DNA of 64,000 nucleotides from Brevibacillus parabrevis (GTDB lineage: Bacteria > Bacillota > Bacilli > Brevibacillales > Brevibacillaceae), in NCBI RefSeq assembly GCF_003710905.1, contig NZ_RHHV01000023.1, forward strand, positions 110,887 through 174,886, read 5' to 3'. Each line of letters starts with the position of its first letter. Within the stretch, counting starts at the first letter, position 1. This document shows, piece after piece, positions 8,383-16,803 of this stretch. The translations under genes were made by a program, and so were the position numbers. The notes under the pieces are model-generated. The model was given only the letters and a program-made list of their open reading frames with translations. It had not been told where the DNA came from and ran no database searches.

Positions 8383-9448
8383 CCAAAATCCCCTCCTTTG
8401 GCAACGGAACGCGGACAATGACTGTCGTTCCTTCTTGCGGTGCCGAACGAATATCGACGGTACCGCCAAGCAGTTGCGCCCGTTCCTTCATCCCGAACAC
8501 GCCAAGTCCTTTGCCGACACTCAACGTCTTCTCCACTTCAAAACCGATGCCGTCGTCCACGATGGTCACGACGACTTCTTTTTCCCGATTTTCGAACATG
8601 ATCGCCAGCTGGCTTGCCTGCGCGTACTTGGCGGTGTTGGTCATGGCTTCTTGAACGATCCGGTACAACGCGGTTTCCATCGCGGCCGAATACCTCCGCT
8701 TCTCGCCTTGTACGTGCAATTCGACTTGTATGTGAAAAGTCTTTTCCACTCGTTTCATCAAAGAGCGCAACGCGGGCAAAAGTCCGAGATCATCGAGAGC
8801 AGATGGACGCAGCTCCAAAGCCATGCGCTTGACTTCCTCCATCGCCTTGGATGTCATGTTCACCAGCTCTGTAACGTGCTGCATGACCTGTTCTCCGGGA
8901 TTTCCCTGCCTGACCACGTTCAGTCCGACCAAAATGCTGTAAAGCGCCTGCCCTACGCCGTCGTGCAGCTCGCGAGCAATGCGCTTCCGCTCTTCTTCCT
9001 GCGCCTGAATCGCAAAATGAGTCAGCTTGTGCTGATAACGCTCTTTTTCCACACGCTGCTGAGCTGACATGTCACGCAAGATCATCACCAGCTTGCCACT
9101 TGAGTCGTCGGGCAGTCGGGCTGAGCTGGCTGCCACAGGATGTTCGTGTCCGTCTTTTGTACGGAGCCGCATTTCAAAGGACGGCATTTGCACCCGCTTG
9201 AAAAAGCAATCGGTGCAACTCGTCTCCTCCGTACAGGTTGCCATGCCCAAGCAAAGCTCGCAAATGTGCTTTTCCCGGACCAATTCTTCTTCTGTCCAGC
9301 CTGACATTTGTGCCAGCGCTGCGTTGGCCTTGACAATCCGTCCCTCATGGTCGATCACCAGGATGGCGTCACTGACGTTGGCAAAGATGGACTGCATCAG
9401 GGAAAAAGCTTCATTGGATGTTCCCAGATCTTCTTTCCACGTACTCAT
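8357..9448 (-). CDS. nreB: NreB-like oxygen-sensing histidine kinase (PAS Fe-S + HisKA_3)
   Basis: A 363-residue soluble kinase with no membrane segment. The N-terminal PAS domain (about 22-130) contains Cys63, Cys66, Cys78 and Cys81 spaced C-x2-C-x11-C-x2-C, exactly the spacing that holds the oxygen-labile [4Fe-4S] cluster of NreB. An extra Cys72 lies inside. A HisKA_3 domain follows with phosphoacceptor His162 in RIARELHDGVGQ, then a HATPase domain (VDDGIGF, GLGVFGMKER). The start is the ATG at 9448 after AAGGAGGAG; an in-frame ATG eight codons earlier lacks a ribosome site. It is first gene of nreB-nreC. No nreA nitrate-sensor gene is adjacent, so nitrate input is unclear. Confidence 0.88.
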   Translation of the reverse strand: MSTWKEDLGTSNEAFSLMQSIFANVSDAILVIDHEGRIVKANAALAQMSGWTEEELVREKHICELCLGMATCTEETSCTDCFFKRVQMPSFEMRLRTKDGHEHPVAASSARLPDDSSGKLVMILRDMSAQQRVEKERYQHKLTHFAIQAQEEERKRIARELHDGVGQALYSILVGLNVVRQGNPGEQVMQHVTELVNMTSKAMEEVKRMALELRPSALDDLGLLPALRSLMKRVEKTFHIQVELHVQGEKRRYSAAMETALYRIVQEAMTNTAKYAQASQLAIMFENREKEVVVTIVDDGIGFEVEKTLSVGKGLGVFGMKERAQLLGGTVDIRSAPQEGTTVIVRVPLPKEGILDDHSRADR

Positions 9449-9481
9449 GCGCTCCTCCTTTGAGACAATCATCTACATGCT

Positions 9482-9523
9482 ATTGTAGAGTTTACATGAC
9501 CAGTTGTGTATCAGGGAATTCCC
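9482..9523 (-). promoter_or_regulatory. nreBC promoter with GGG-N4-CCC palindrome
   Basis: On the minus strand -10 is TACAAT (9482-9487) with no good -35. AGGGAATTCCCT (9512-9523) is centred about 36 bp upstream of the -10 edge, close to the geometry at the oxidase promoter. Both promoters also share CAACTGGTC between palindrome and -10. Autoregulation is inferred. Confidence 0.55.
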
Positions 9524-9636
9524 TTAACCTGCCCCGTTCCGCGCAAAGTCGGCATTGACAAAATATGACACTGGAATAGACCTTGAGACCCTTGACCGAT
9601 TCACCTGCATGCCGTAGGTCGTCAGCGACATGCGTC

Positions 9637-9669
9637 AAAAAAACCGGGACAGCAGCTGCCATCCCGGAT
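9637..9669 (-). terminator. Rho-independent terminator
   Basis: On the minus strand CCGGGATGGCAGC pairs with TGCTGTCCCGG (one bulge), followed by seven T. It ends the stalk-domain protein gene. Confidence 0.85.
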
Positions 9670-9675
9670 TCTCTC

Positions 9676-10659
9676 TTACTCTACTACGATTTTTTCGGCT
9701 ACACCGATTGGCGGCAAGCTGCGCGTCAGTTTAGGACCGTAGAACGCGATTACGTTCATGTCTGCCTTCAATTCTTCCGGCTTGAGCGCCTTGTTGTCCT
9801 TGGCACTTACGATTACGGTTTTGTCGTTGATGATCAGCGCCACTTTTTCCGGAGATGTAGTGGTCAAGCCGTGTCCTTCTACCACCATTTTGTACGTGCC
9901 TTGCTGGTCAGGCGCAATGCTCGCTACTTTGCCTGCTGTTCCCATTACTTCCGCAGATTCCAAGCTTTTCTTCACCACGATGGTCAGCGCACCTGTTTGC
10001 GGCGGCATGCTCATCGCCATGTATTTGTGGTGAGTCGCTTCCACTTCCATGCCCAGCTTCAAGTCTTCCGGCTTCAATACTTTGCCCGCAGCGTCGGTGA
10101 TTTTGGTCTCTTCGCTGATGTGCAGGATGATGCCTGTCTCATATCCGTCCAGCGCAATAGAGATATTTCCTTTTTCCGATTTGTTGATGGTAGAAATCGT
10201 ACCTGTACGCACTGGCGCTTTTTCTGCTTCTTCGTCCACAACGGTCACCGCACTGTCTGTCACATTAACTTCGGCTTGCAAGATTTCATCTACAAACGCG
10301 ACTGGCACATACGTGCTGCCGTTCAGCACGCGCGGCTCCGCTCCGAGCGTTTTGTACATTTTCGCGTATGGGTAGCGATCTTCGCCCGCTTTTGCGTAGC
10401 TAGAGATGGCGCCTTTTTGCACTTCTGCCGCTTTCAGATTGTCGTTCCAGCTTACTTTGAAGCCGAGGGATTCAGCCACCGGGCGAAGCGGAACCAATAC
10501 CGTTTGTTGACCTTTATCAAAAATCGCTGCTTGCGTAATCGCGCTTCCGTTTACATTCACCGACAGCTCTTTAACTGGTTCGGAGGTAGCCGATACGATA
10601 TTCGTGCCCAATACGGCGAGTGCCGCCAGAGTCATCATTCCTGTACGAATTGTTTTCAT
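9676..10659 (-). CDS. secreted copper-amine-oxidase-N-like (stalk domain) protein
   Basis: A 327-residue exported protein. A signal peptide (MKTIRTGMMTLAALAVLG) precedes a copper amine oxidase N-terminal-like domain (about 35-140) with VLVPLRPVAESLGFKVSWND and GSTYVPVAFVDEIL, a fold common on Bacillus surfaces. The rest holds two related beta modules of about 85 residues; each ends in a (K/A)LKPE(D/E)LK block followed by a PP turn (MSMPPQTGA and RSLPPIGVA), which points to internal duplication. The ATG at 10659 has GGAGG 8 nt ahead. Function is unknown; surface or metal-related binding is a guess. It is monocistronic. Confidence 0.75.
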   Translation of the reverse strand: MKTIRTGMMTLAALAVLGTNIVSATSEPVKELSVNVNGSAITQAAIFDKGQQTVLVPLRPVAESLGFKVSWNDNLKAAEVQKGAISSYAKAGEDRYPYAKMYKTLGAEPRVLNGSTYVPVAFVDEILQAEVNVTDSAVTVVDEEAEKAPVRTGTISTINKSEKGNISIALDGYETGIILHISEETKITDAAGKVLKPEDLKLGMEVEATHHKYMAMSMPPQTGALTIVVKKSLESAEVMGTAGKVASIAPDQQGTYKMVVEGHGLTTTSPEKVALIINDKTVIVSAKDNKALKPEELKADMNVIAFYGPKLTRSLPPIGVAEKIVVE

Positions 10660-10756
10660 GTTGTATTCCTCCAATGTTTGTTTTTTCTCTTGTGTTGTGT
10701 TTCTATTCATTGGACGGAGCCATTTCGCAAACGTTTCAACAAATTTTTATGGATAG

Positions 10757-10790
10757 AAAAAAAGAAGGCAGCTTCGTCGCTGCCCCCTTC
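10757..10790 (-). terminator. Rho-independent terminator after yunB
   Basis: On the minus strand GGCAGC / GCTGCC with flanking pairs (GAAGG...CTTC) is followed by seven T. Confidence 0.8.
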
Positions 10791-10800
10791 CTATAAACGG

Positions 10801-11514
10801 TTATGGCTGACTGATGATTTGCGTATTTTTCGGCATCGGCACATCCGGCTTCCCGGAAGGATTGTTGTACAAATAACTCGGCACCTTGCCGACAATGAGC
10901 GCTTCGCTGATCGGAATCTGCGTCGTCACGGTCTGCTGTTTGGTTGCAAACGGAATGACGACACGCAAATCCACTTCTACGTAAATGTAGACCGTGACGA
11001 GCACCATGTTGATGCCTGCCTGCTTCAATCCTGTTTCCAGCCGGGTTTTTACCGCGCCAATCGGGACAAACGAAACGGGGATGTCCGGACCCAAGTGCTC
11101 CAGAAAAACGTTCTTGGTAGCCAGCCCGAGCGGAATCGTCGTCTGGACGTTCTCTTGCTCGAACTCTTTCAAGCGATTCTGGATGCGGGCCGTCGTCTCC
11201 CCCACGATTCGGGAGTATTCGCGGAAATTGAAATTGACCGCCTTGATACTGCCTGCCTCGTCCTTTTCCATCATCACGATTTCGTTAAAATCGACTCCTT
11301 GCTGTGTCAACCGCTTCGTGACTGCATCTGTAATCGCCAGCTTTGCCACCTGATCGGCTTTGGCTTGCGCAATCAGGATCAAGGTTGGCTCTACTCTTCT
11401 TTCCACGACCACGAACAAGATCGCCAATCCGACGATGATCACCAAAAACGTAGCGAAAATTTTTCTGCCGCGCCTTTTCCAGCCTCCTTTTCGAAAACGC
11501 ACGCTTTCTTCCAC
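10801..11514 (-). CDS. yunB: sporulation protein YunB-like
   Basis: A 237-residue protein with a basic N-terminus, one membrane helix (about 20-40) and an extracytoplasmic domain. The blocks KLAITDAVTKRL, VNFNFREYSRI and VSFVPIGAVKTRLETGLKQAGINMVLVTV (shown in part) are characteristic of YunB, a mother-cell-expressed sporulation protein of B. subtilis with unknown biochemistry. The GTG at 11514 is used here. A GTG four codons later (11502) would start MRFRKGG, more like the B. subtilis N-terminus, and has better spacing from GGGAG. It follows the Ca2+ ATPase by 34 bp and probably shares its transcript. Confidence 0.8.
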   Translation of the reverse strand: MEESVRFRKGGWKRRGRKIFATFLVIIVGLAILFVVVERRVEPTLILIAQAKADQVAKLAITDAVTKRLTQQGVDFNEIVMMEKDEAGSIKAVNFNFREYSRIVGETTARIQNRLKEFEQENVQTTIPLGLATKNVFLEHLGPDIPVSFVPIGAVKTRLETGLKQAGINMVLVTVYIYVEVDLRVVIPFATKQQTVTTQIPISEALIVGKVPSYLYNNPSGKPDVPMPKNTQIISQP

Positions 11515-11548
11515 TCCCTCGTTTCGCCGTACGAAACTATATCAATGC

Positions 11549-14353
11549 TCAATCAGGACGTACCGTACGCATGGAAGAACGCTTTTGCTTGCCGCGACGC
11601 GGTCGGCCGCTTGCGAGCACGCCGCCGATGCCTGCCACAAAAGTAGGTACGCCGGATGTGACGAGAATCAGCGCCCAATCGCGGATGGACAAGTCTGTCG
11701 TCTTGAAGATGGGCTGAAGCGTGTCGATGTAGACGACACCAAGCACCAGTACCAACGACGAGATGACTGCCCAGACGAGGTATTTGTTTTCAAACACATT
11801 GCGATGAAACACGCTGTACTGGCTGCGGCAATCGAAAACGTGGATCAGCTGGGCCATCACCAAAGTGACGAAAGCGACCGTCTGGGCGTGGACCAGATCG
11901 TTTGGATTCTCGCGCAGCGTCAGCCAGAAAGCGAGCAGCGTCATGGCGCCGATCAAAAAGCCACGGCTGATGATTTTCCAGCCCAAGCCTCTGCCGAAAA
12001 TGTTTTCCGCCTTGTTGCGCGGGTGCTGGTACATCGTGTCGGCCTCTGCCTGATCGACTCCGAGAGCCATAGCCGGCAACCCGTCCGTGACCAGATTGAC
12101 CCACAAAATCTGAATCGGCACCAGCGGCAACGGCAAGCCGAGCAGCATGGCAAAAAACATGACGAGAATCTCGCCCACGTTGGAAGCGAGCAAATAGCGG
12201 ATGAACTTGCGGATGTTGTCGTAGATGTTGCGCCCTTCCTCGACCGCGGCCACAATCGTCGCGAAGTTGTCGTCGCGCAGCACCAGGTCTGCCGCTTCTT
12301 TTGTCACGTCTGTTCCGGTAATGCCCATGGCGATCCCGATGTCAGATGTCTTGATCGCTGGAGCATCGTTCACGCCGTCACCCGTCATCGCCACCACATG
12401 CCCTTTGCTTTGCAGGGCGCGTACGATGCGCAGCTTGTGTTCGGGAGAAACCCGCGCGTACACCGTCACCCGTTCGGCGTGATCCGCGAGGACAGCATCA
12501 GACATCGCATCCAGCTCCCGGCCTTCCAGCACCTCGCCATAGCCGCGCATCAGCCCGATCTGGCGAGCGATCGCTTCGGCCGTCACCTTGTGGTCGCCCG
12601 TAATCATGACCGTCTTGATGCCCGCCTGGTGGCACAGATTGATCGCAGAGCGAACCTCTTCCCGCGGCGGATCGATCATCCCGACAAGCCCGACGAAAAC
12701 GAGATTGTTTTCAATCGCCGCGATCGGTTGTCCGGGACGGTAGCCTTGCAACGTTTTGTAGGCAAAGCCGAGAACCCGCAGTGCTTTGCCCGCCATCACC
12801 TCTGTCTGCTCCAATACCCGGTGGCGAAGCGAGGCTGTAAGCGGCTGTAGCTCGCCTCCCCACAAAATGTGCGTGGATCTCGCCAGCACAGCCTCGGCAG
12901 CGCCTTTGGTCAGCAGCGAGTGCGCTCCGTCTGCGCCTTTTTCCACCACAGACATCATTTTGCGATCGGAGTCAAACGGCAGCTCCTCGACGCGCATCGA
13001 CTGGCTTTTCTGGGTGCTGCGCTCTGCGGCATTTCCGTTTGCTTTGGCAGCGAGCACCTTCAGCGCTCCCTCTGTCGGGTCGCCCACTACTTGCCAATGC
13101 CGCGTCGCTTTGCCCATCCCAAGCAAGCTGCGTGTGCTCTGCTCTTCACAAATCAGTTGGGCATTGTTGCACCGCTCGGCGATACGGATGATTTGCGTGA
13201 GCGCTCCATCGCGGGCAGGAGACACCATTTTGCCCTGATGATGAAAAGCTCCTTCCGGCACATAGCCGCTTCCGCTCACTTCGTACGTGGCATCGCTGTG
13301 CCAAACATGGGTAACGGTCATTTTGTTCTGGGTCAGCGTGCCTGTCTTGTCAGAGCAGATGACGGAAGCGCAGCCAAGCGTCTCTACCGATGGCAGCTTG
13401 CGCACGATGGCGTTGCGTCTGATCATTCGCTGTACGCCGAGCGCCAGCGCCACCGTCACAATCGCCGGCAAGCCTTCCGGGATGGCTGCTACCGCAAGAC
13501 TCACCCCTGCGAGAAACATCGTGAACAGTTCGTGTCCGTGCCACACACCAGCTACGATGACGACTATCGTCAAGAGCAGGGCGACAACCACGAGAATTTT
13601 GCCCATTTGCTCCAAACGCACTTGCAGCGGCGTCTCCGCTTCTTCGGCGGTATTCATCAAGTGGGCGATTTTCCCGATTTCAGTGGTCATCCCGGTTGCC
13701 ACGACGATTCCGCTCCCGGTCCCCCCTGTCACCATCGTGCCCATGAAAGCGAGATTTTTCTGATCTCCCAGCGGCACGGTGGAAGCTTGCGCCGTATCGA
13801 GCGTTTTCACATTTTTTCCTACAGGGACAGATTCACCCGTCAGCGCCGACTCTTCTACCTCCAGCCGATTGGCAGTAAGCAGTCGCAAATCGGCTGGAAC
13901 CCGATCGCCCGCTTCAAGCTGAACCAGATCGCCCGGCACCAGGCGAGAAGCAGGAATCATGGAAATGTGCCCCTCCCGGATGACGCGCGCCATCGGGGAT
14001 GCCAGCTCCTTGAGAGCTTGCAGGGACCGCTCCGCCTTTGCCTCCTGAATGAACCCGAGTATTCCGTTAATGATGATGATCGCGATAATCGTAATCGCAT
14101 CCAGATACTCTCCGAGGAAGTAAGAAATCAGCGTGGCGATGAACAGGATGAGTACCATAAAATCTTTGAACTGGTCGAGAAAGACCGAGTAGAGAGGCTT
14201 GCGTTTGTTTTCAGCCAACTGGTTGGCACCTTGCTTGGCCAGTCTCCGCTCTGCCTCCTGCTGAGTCAATCCCTGCGCCGCATCGCTATGAAGGGCTTCG
14301 GTCACGTCGGCCGCCGCCAGCGTGTACCATTTTCGAATTGGCTGTGTATCCAC
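11549..14353 (-). CDS. SERCA-type (P2A) calcium-transporting ATPase
   Basis: A 934-residue cation-transporting P-type ATPase, similar to B. subtilis YloB. In order: cation-ATPase N domain (1-75); actuator loop LTGESVPV near 180; M4 ion site AIPEGLPAIV near 300; phosphorylation motif DKTGTLTQNK at Asp335; nucleotide-binding domain; hinge MTGDGVNDAPA; M6 site NLVTDGLPA; and the C-terminal four-helix domain. These ion-site residues fit Ca2+ specificity. The GTG start has GGAGGAG 8 nt ahead. It precedes yunB by 34 bp. Calcium loading during sporulation is a plausible role, as proposed for YloB, but is inference. Confidence 0.92.
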   Translation of the reverse strand: MDTQPIRKWYTLAAADVTEALHSDAAQGLTQQEAERRLAKQGANQLAENKRKPLYSVFLDQFKDFMVLILFIATLISYFLGEYLDAITIIAIIIINGILGFIQEAKAERSLQALKELASPMARVIREGHISMIPASRLVPGDLVQLEAGDRVPADLRLLTANRLEVEESALTGESVPVGKNVKTLDTAQASTVPLGDQKNLAFMGTMVTGGTGSGIVVATGMTTEIGKIAHLMNTAEEAETPLQVRLEQMGKILVVVALLLTIVVIVAGVWHGHELFTMFLAGVSLAVAAIPEGLPAIVTVALALGVQRMIRRNAIVRKLPSVETLGCASVICSDKTGTLTQNKMTVTHVWHSDATYEVSGSGYVPEGAFHHQGKMVSPARDGALTQIIRIAERCNNAQLICEEQSTRSLLGMGKATRHWQVVGDPTEGALKVLAAKANGNAAERSTQKSQSMRVEELPFDSDRKMMSVVEKGADGAHSLLTKGAAEAVLARSTHILWGGELQPLTASLRHRVLEQTEVMAGKALRVLGFAYKTLQGYRPGQPIAAIENNLVFVGLVGMIDPPREEVRSAINLCHQAGIKTVMITGDHKVTAEAIARQIGLMRGYGEVLEGRELDAMSDAVLADHAERVTVYARVSPEHKLRIVRALQSKGHVVAMTGDGVNDAPAIKTSDIGIAMGITGTDVTKEAADLVLRDDNFATIVAAVEEGRNIYDNIRKFIRYLLASNVGEILVMFFAMLLGLPLPLVPIQILWVNLVTDGLPAMALGVDQAEADTMYQHPRNKAENIFGRGLGWKIISRGFLIGAMTLLAFWLTLRENPNDLVHAQTVAFVTLVMAQLIHVFDCRSQYSVFHRNVFENKYLVWAVISSLVLVLGVVYIDTLQPIFKTTDLSIRDWALILVTSGVPTFVAGIGGVLASGRPRRGKQKRSSMRTVRPD

Positions 14354-14410
14354 CTACATCTCCTCCATCCACTTCTCACTCCTTCTCATGTGTATGCAGA
14401 CGAGCCAGAA

Positions 14411-14443
14411 AATAAAACAACCCGTCCTTTTCCGTGGACGGGT
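14411..14443 (-). terminator. Rho-independent terminator after ytaF
   Basis: On the minus strand ACCCGTCC / GGACGGGT (8 bp) is followed by TGTTTTATTTT. It separates ytaF from the calcium ATPase. Confidence 0.8.
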
Positions 14444-14460
14444 CTTCATGTGGAGAGATA

Positions 14461-15195
14461 TTATTTCAAGCTTTTGACCAACCCGATGCAAATGAGCAAA
14501 ATCGGCGGAAGCCATGTCAGTCGTGTAAGCCATCTGGCTTTTCCTGCGCGTCGTCCCATCGCCAGCCCGACGACAAGCAGCAGTCCGCTCATGATGGCGA
14601 TACAGAGCGCGACGACGAGTGGAGAGTATCCTAAAAACGTAAGACTGATTCCCGCGCCAAATGCATCCAGCGAGAGCGCCAGCCCAAGCATGACCGCCTC
14701 CCAGCCCATGATGTGCCCCGAACGGTCCGCATCTGCTTTGGAGGGGTCTTTCAAAATTTGAATCATCACGCCGAAAATCCGAAATTGGGTCAAGACTGTG
14801 CGATCCAGTTCTACCTGATTTGCCGCTTGTGGTACAACGGACACTTCACCCGCAGCTGTCGATCCCCCGGCCTGAGCTGTCAGCAAACATGGCTGGGCTT
14901 GCTCTGGTCCCTTCTCCCCTTCTTGCCTGGAAAAGAAAAGTCGCCAAAGAGTAAACAACCCCATCAGGATTAGCACTGCCGCACCAATATGTTTGCCAAT
15001 CTCAGGCGTCAGCCAATTGGTCAGGGAAGACCCTACAAGCATGACACCATACACAACGGCAAAGGAACATCCTGAAATGACGACCAGCGACAAAAAGGGC
15101 ATTTTCATGTTGCGCAAGCCATACGTCAATCCTACGCTGACACTGTCCATGCTGATGGCCAGGGAAACGAGCAGGAGTGCGAGCCATCCGCTCAT
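14461..15195 (-). CDS. ytaF: sporulation membrane protein YtaF (MntP-like fold)
   Basis: A 244-residue membrane protein with two three-helix repeats. Each repeat starts with a matched motif, AISMDSVSVGLTYGLR and ALSLDAFGAGI, the Asp-containing pair of the MntP/YtaF family. A cytoplasmic linker of about 75 residues (90-165) separates the halves and ends KADADRSGHI. MntP exports Mn2+; YtaF is the sporulation-associated relative, and the DRSG linker end supports YtaF. AGGTGA precedes the ATG. It lies upstream of the Ca2+ ATPase and yunB on the same strand, a sporulation-flavoured neighbourhood. Confidence 0.82.
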   Translation of the reverse strand: MSGWLALLLVSLAISMDSVSVGLTYGLRNMKMPFLSLVVISGCSFAVVYGVMLVGSSLTNWLTPEIGKHIGAAVLILMGLFTLWRLFFSRQEGEKGPEQAQPCLLTAQAGGSTAAGEVSVVPQAANQVELDRTVLTQFRIFGVMIQILKDPSKADADRSGHIMGWEAVMLGLALSLDAFGAGISLTFLGYSPLVVALCIAIMSGLLLVVGLAMGRRAGKARWLTRLTWLPPILLICIGLVKSLK

Positions 15196-15325
15196 ATGTG
15201 GTCACCTCTTTCCCATTGCCTATTAGGTATACGCGAGAAAGAGGAGTGTTGTGCCAACAAACAGGCAGGGCATGTTTGCACCAGTCAGTCCCTTCTTGGC
15301 TTTTTTATCCGGGCCAAAAGACTTG

Positions 15326-15394
15326 TTGCCAAATAAAAGAAAAGCTGCTATCCTTCAATTAAACAACGTTTAAAACATCGCTTAAAACGTTGTT
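15326..15394 (+). promoter_or_regulatory. tetR promoter and inverted-repeat operator
   Basis: TTGCCA (15326-15331) and TATCCT (15349-15354) are 17 bp apart. From about +1, a dyad with 10-bp perfect arms AACAACGTTT / AAACGTTGTT (15362-15371, 15385-15394) follows, a likely operator for the TetR protein encoded just downstream. Confidence 0.7.
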
Positions 15395-15432
15395 CTGAAC
15401 TTCCCCACCAGAAGGAGGTTGTCCGGCCAAAA

Positions 15433-16020
15433 ATGGATAAAAACAGTGACACGAAAGCAAAAATTTTGCAGACTACCCTGGAGTTGATCAAGTCGGAAGG
15501 ATTCGAGAGCGTCACGGTGCGCAAAATCGCAGCAGATTCGGGAACGAATGTCGCACTGGTCAACTATTATTTCGGGTCCAAGGATCGCCTGATCAACGAA
15601 GCTCTCAGCAGTTTTCTCGGCAGCTTTCAAGACACCTTTGATGTGCTCGACGATTTGACAGTCGCCCCAAAAGCGCGGCTCAGACAATTTTTGACCAGCT
15701 ACGTCTCTGTCATTTCGCAATACCCCGAGCTGGTTGCGCGGATTTTCGCCATCGGCGGGGCCGTTTTTACCTCGCAATACCAATACGGACAGTTTTTGCG
15801 CAGCATCGGGTTCGTCAAGGTGCGCTCTGTGCTCCAGGAACTGACCGGGGAAGCCGATCAGGAGCTTTTGCAAATGATGATCATGCAATTGTTTGGAGCG
15901 ATTTTCCTTCCGGCTCTGCTGAAATCGACGCTGTCGACAGGCGCTGGCATCGAGGTCGGCTCCGTCGAACAGCAAATGGACTTGTTGTTTGCACGCTATT
16001 TTCATGAAAATGCAAAATAG
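15433..16020 (+). CDS. TetR/AcrR-family transcriptional regulator
   Basis: A 195-residue repressor. The N-terminal TetR helix-turn-helix (about 8-55) reads KILQTTLELIKSEGFESVTV, then VALVNYYFGSKDRLI, the usual signature. The C-terminal ligand domain is unclassified. GGAGG lies 14 nt before the ATG, a long spacing, but no nearer in-frame start exists. The dyad at 15362-15394 sits in its leader, so autorepression is likely. The HXXEE membrane protein follows by 12 bp and is the probable co-regulated target. Confidence 0.85.
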   Translation: MDKNSDTKAKILQTTLELIKSEGFESVTVRKIAADSGTNVALVNYYFGSKDRLINEALSSFLGSFQDTFDVLDDLTVAPKARLRQFLTSYVSVISQYPELVARIFAIGGAVFTSQYQYGQFLRSIGFVKVRSVLQELTGEADQELLQMMIMQLFGAIFLPALLKSTLSTGAGIEVGSVEQQMDLLFARYFHENAK

Positions 16021-16032
16021 GAGTGAAAGAGT

Positions 16033-16722
16033 ATGAACTTTCTGCGCTCGTATTGGCAAGATCTCGGACTACTCGTGGCAGCAATCGTGGGAGTTTATTT
16101 GCTGGCGGGGTGGGCGGACATCCCGGAGATTGAGCAAATTCTTTGGTTGAGCTTCATCGCGATCCTCGTGCACCAGTTTGAAGAATATCGTTGGCCTGGC
16201 TATTTTCCCGGACTGTTCAACGGACTGATTTTTCCCAGCAAGCATCCGGAGCGCTATCCGCTGAATCGACAGTCGGCCATGGTGATCAACCTCGTCATCG
16301 CCTATCTTTTCTATCTCGTTCCTGTCTTTTTCCCCACCGTCGTATGGTTGGCGCTCGGGCCGATTTTCATGGGATTTTTCCAGTTTGTCTGGCACGGCAT
16401 TTTTGCGAATCGGAAAGCGGGCACCTTGTACAATCCGGGCTTGTTCGCCGTCATCGTCTTCCATATTCCGGTCGGCGGCTGGTACATCCAGCACATCGTC
16501 GCCAACAACATGGCTACGGTACTGGACTGGATCGTCGGAACGCTGTACTTTGCCGTCGCTGTGTACATTTTGATCGTCAAAGGCAACATGTGGCTGAAAG
16601 ACGAGAAGTCTCCCTACGCCTTTTCCCGTCAGCAGCTTGGACCTATTCTTAGAAATCATGACTGGCGAAAAAGGAGTCGATCGGCCACGGTCGCTCCTTT
16701 TTTCCAGGCAAGACGGTCATGA
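16033..16722 (+). CDS. HXXEE-domain membrane protein
   Basis: A 229-residue membrane protein with about six hydrophobic segments. It carries the defining HQFEE motif (H-x-x-E-E, near residue 48) and later histidines in FVWHGIFANR and FHIPVGGWYIQH. HXXEE proteins are widespread but uncharacterised; the conserved His/Glu suggest a metal-dependent membrane enzyme (inference). It is co-transcribed with the TetR gene upstream. The last about 20 codons run through a terminator-like hairpin, so the natural C-terminus may be earlier in relatives. Confidence 0.75.
   Translation: MNFLRSYWQDLGLLVAAIVGVYLLAGWADIPEIEQILWLSFIAILVHQFEEYRWPGYFPGLFNGLIFPSKHPERYPLNRQSAMVINLVIAYLFYLVPVFFPTVVWLALGPIFMGFFQFVWHGIFANRKAGTLYNPGLFAVIVFHIPVGGWYIQHIVANNMATVLDWIVGTLYFAVAVYILIVKGNMWLKDEKSPYAFSRQQLGPILRNHDWRKRSRSATVAPFFQARRS
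16668..16704 (+). terminator. terminator hairpin overlapping the end of the HXXEE CDS
   Basis: AAAGGAG-CGA pairs with TCG-CTCCTTT across a 10-nt loop, followed by TTT. It lies inside the final codons of the HXXEE gene. Confidence 0.6.
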
Positions 16723-16736
16723 ACGTTTGGCACAAC

Positions 16737-16782
16737 AAAAGCCGCCGCCCGCTGTCTTCCAGCAAGCGACGGCTCTTTTTCC
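16737..16782. terminator. bidirectional terminator between HXXEE gene and spo0M
   Basis: AAGCCGCCGC pairs with GCGACGGCT (one mismatch). T runs follow on both strands. Confidence 0.7.
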
Positions 16783-16803
16783 TGTATGGGAATAGGTACG
16801 TTT

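Noticed and set aside
9583..11646. A 687-codon plus-strand frame opposite the stalk-domain and yunB genes
   Set aside because: Arg/Phe/His-rich antisense shadow with no start context; it crosses two minus-strand terminators.
11360..14761. Long plus-strand frames opposite the calcium ATPase
   Set aside because: Antisense shadows; the P-type ATPase motifs on the minus strand are unambiguous.
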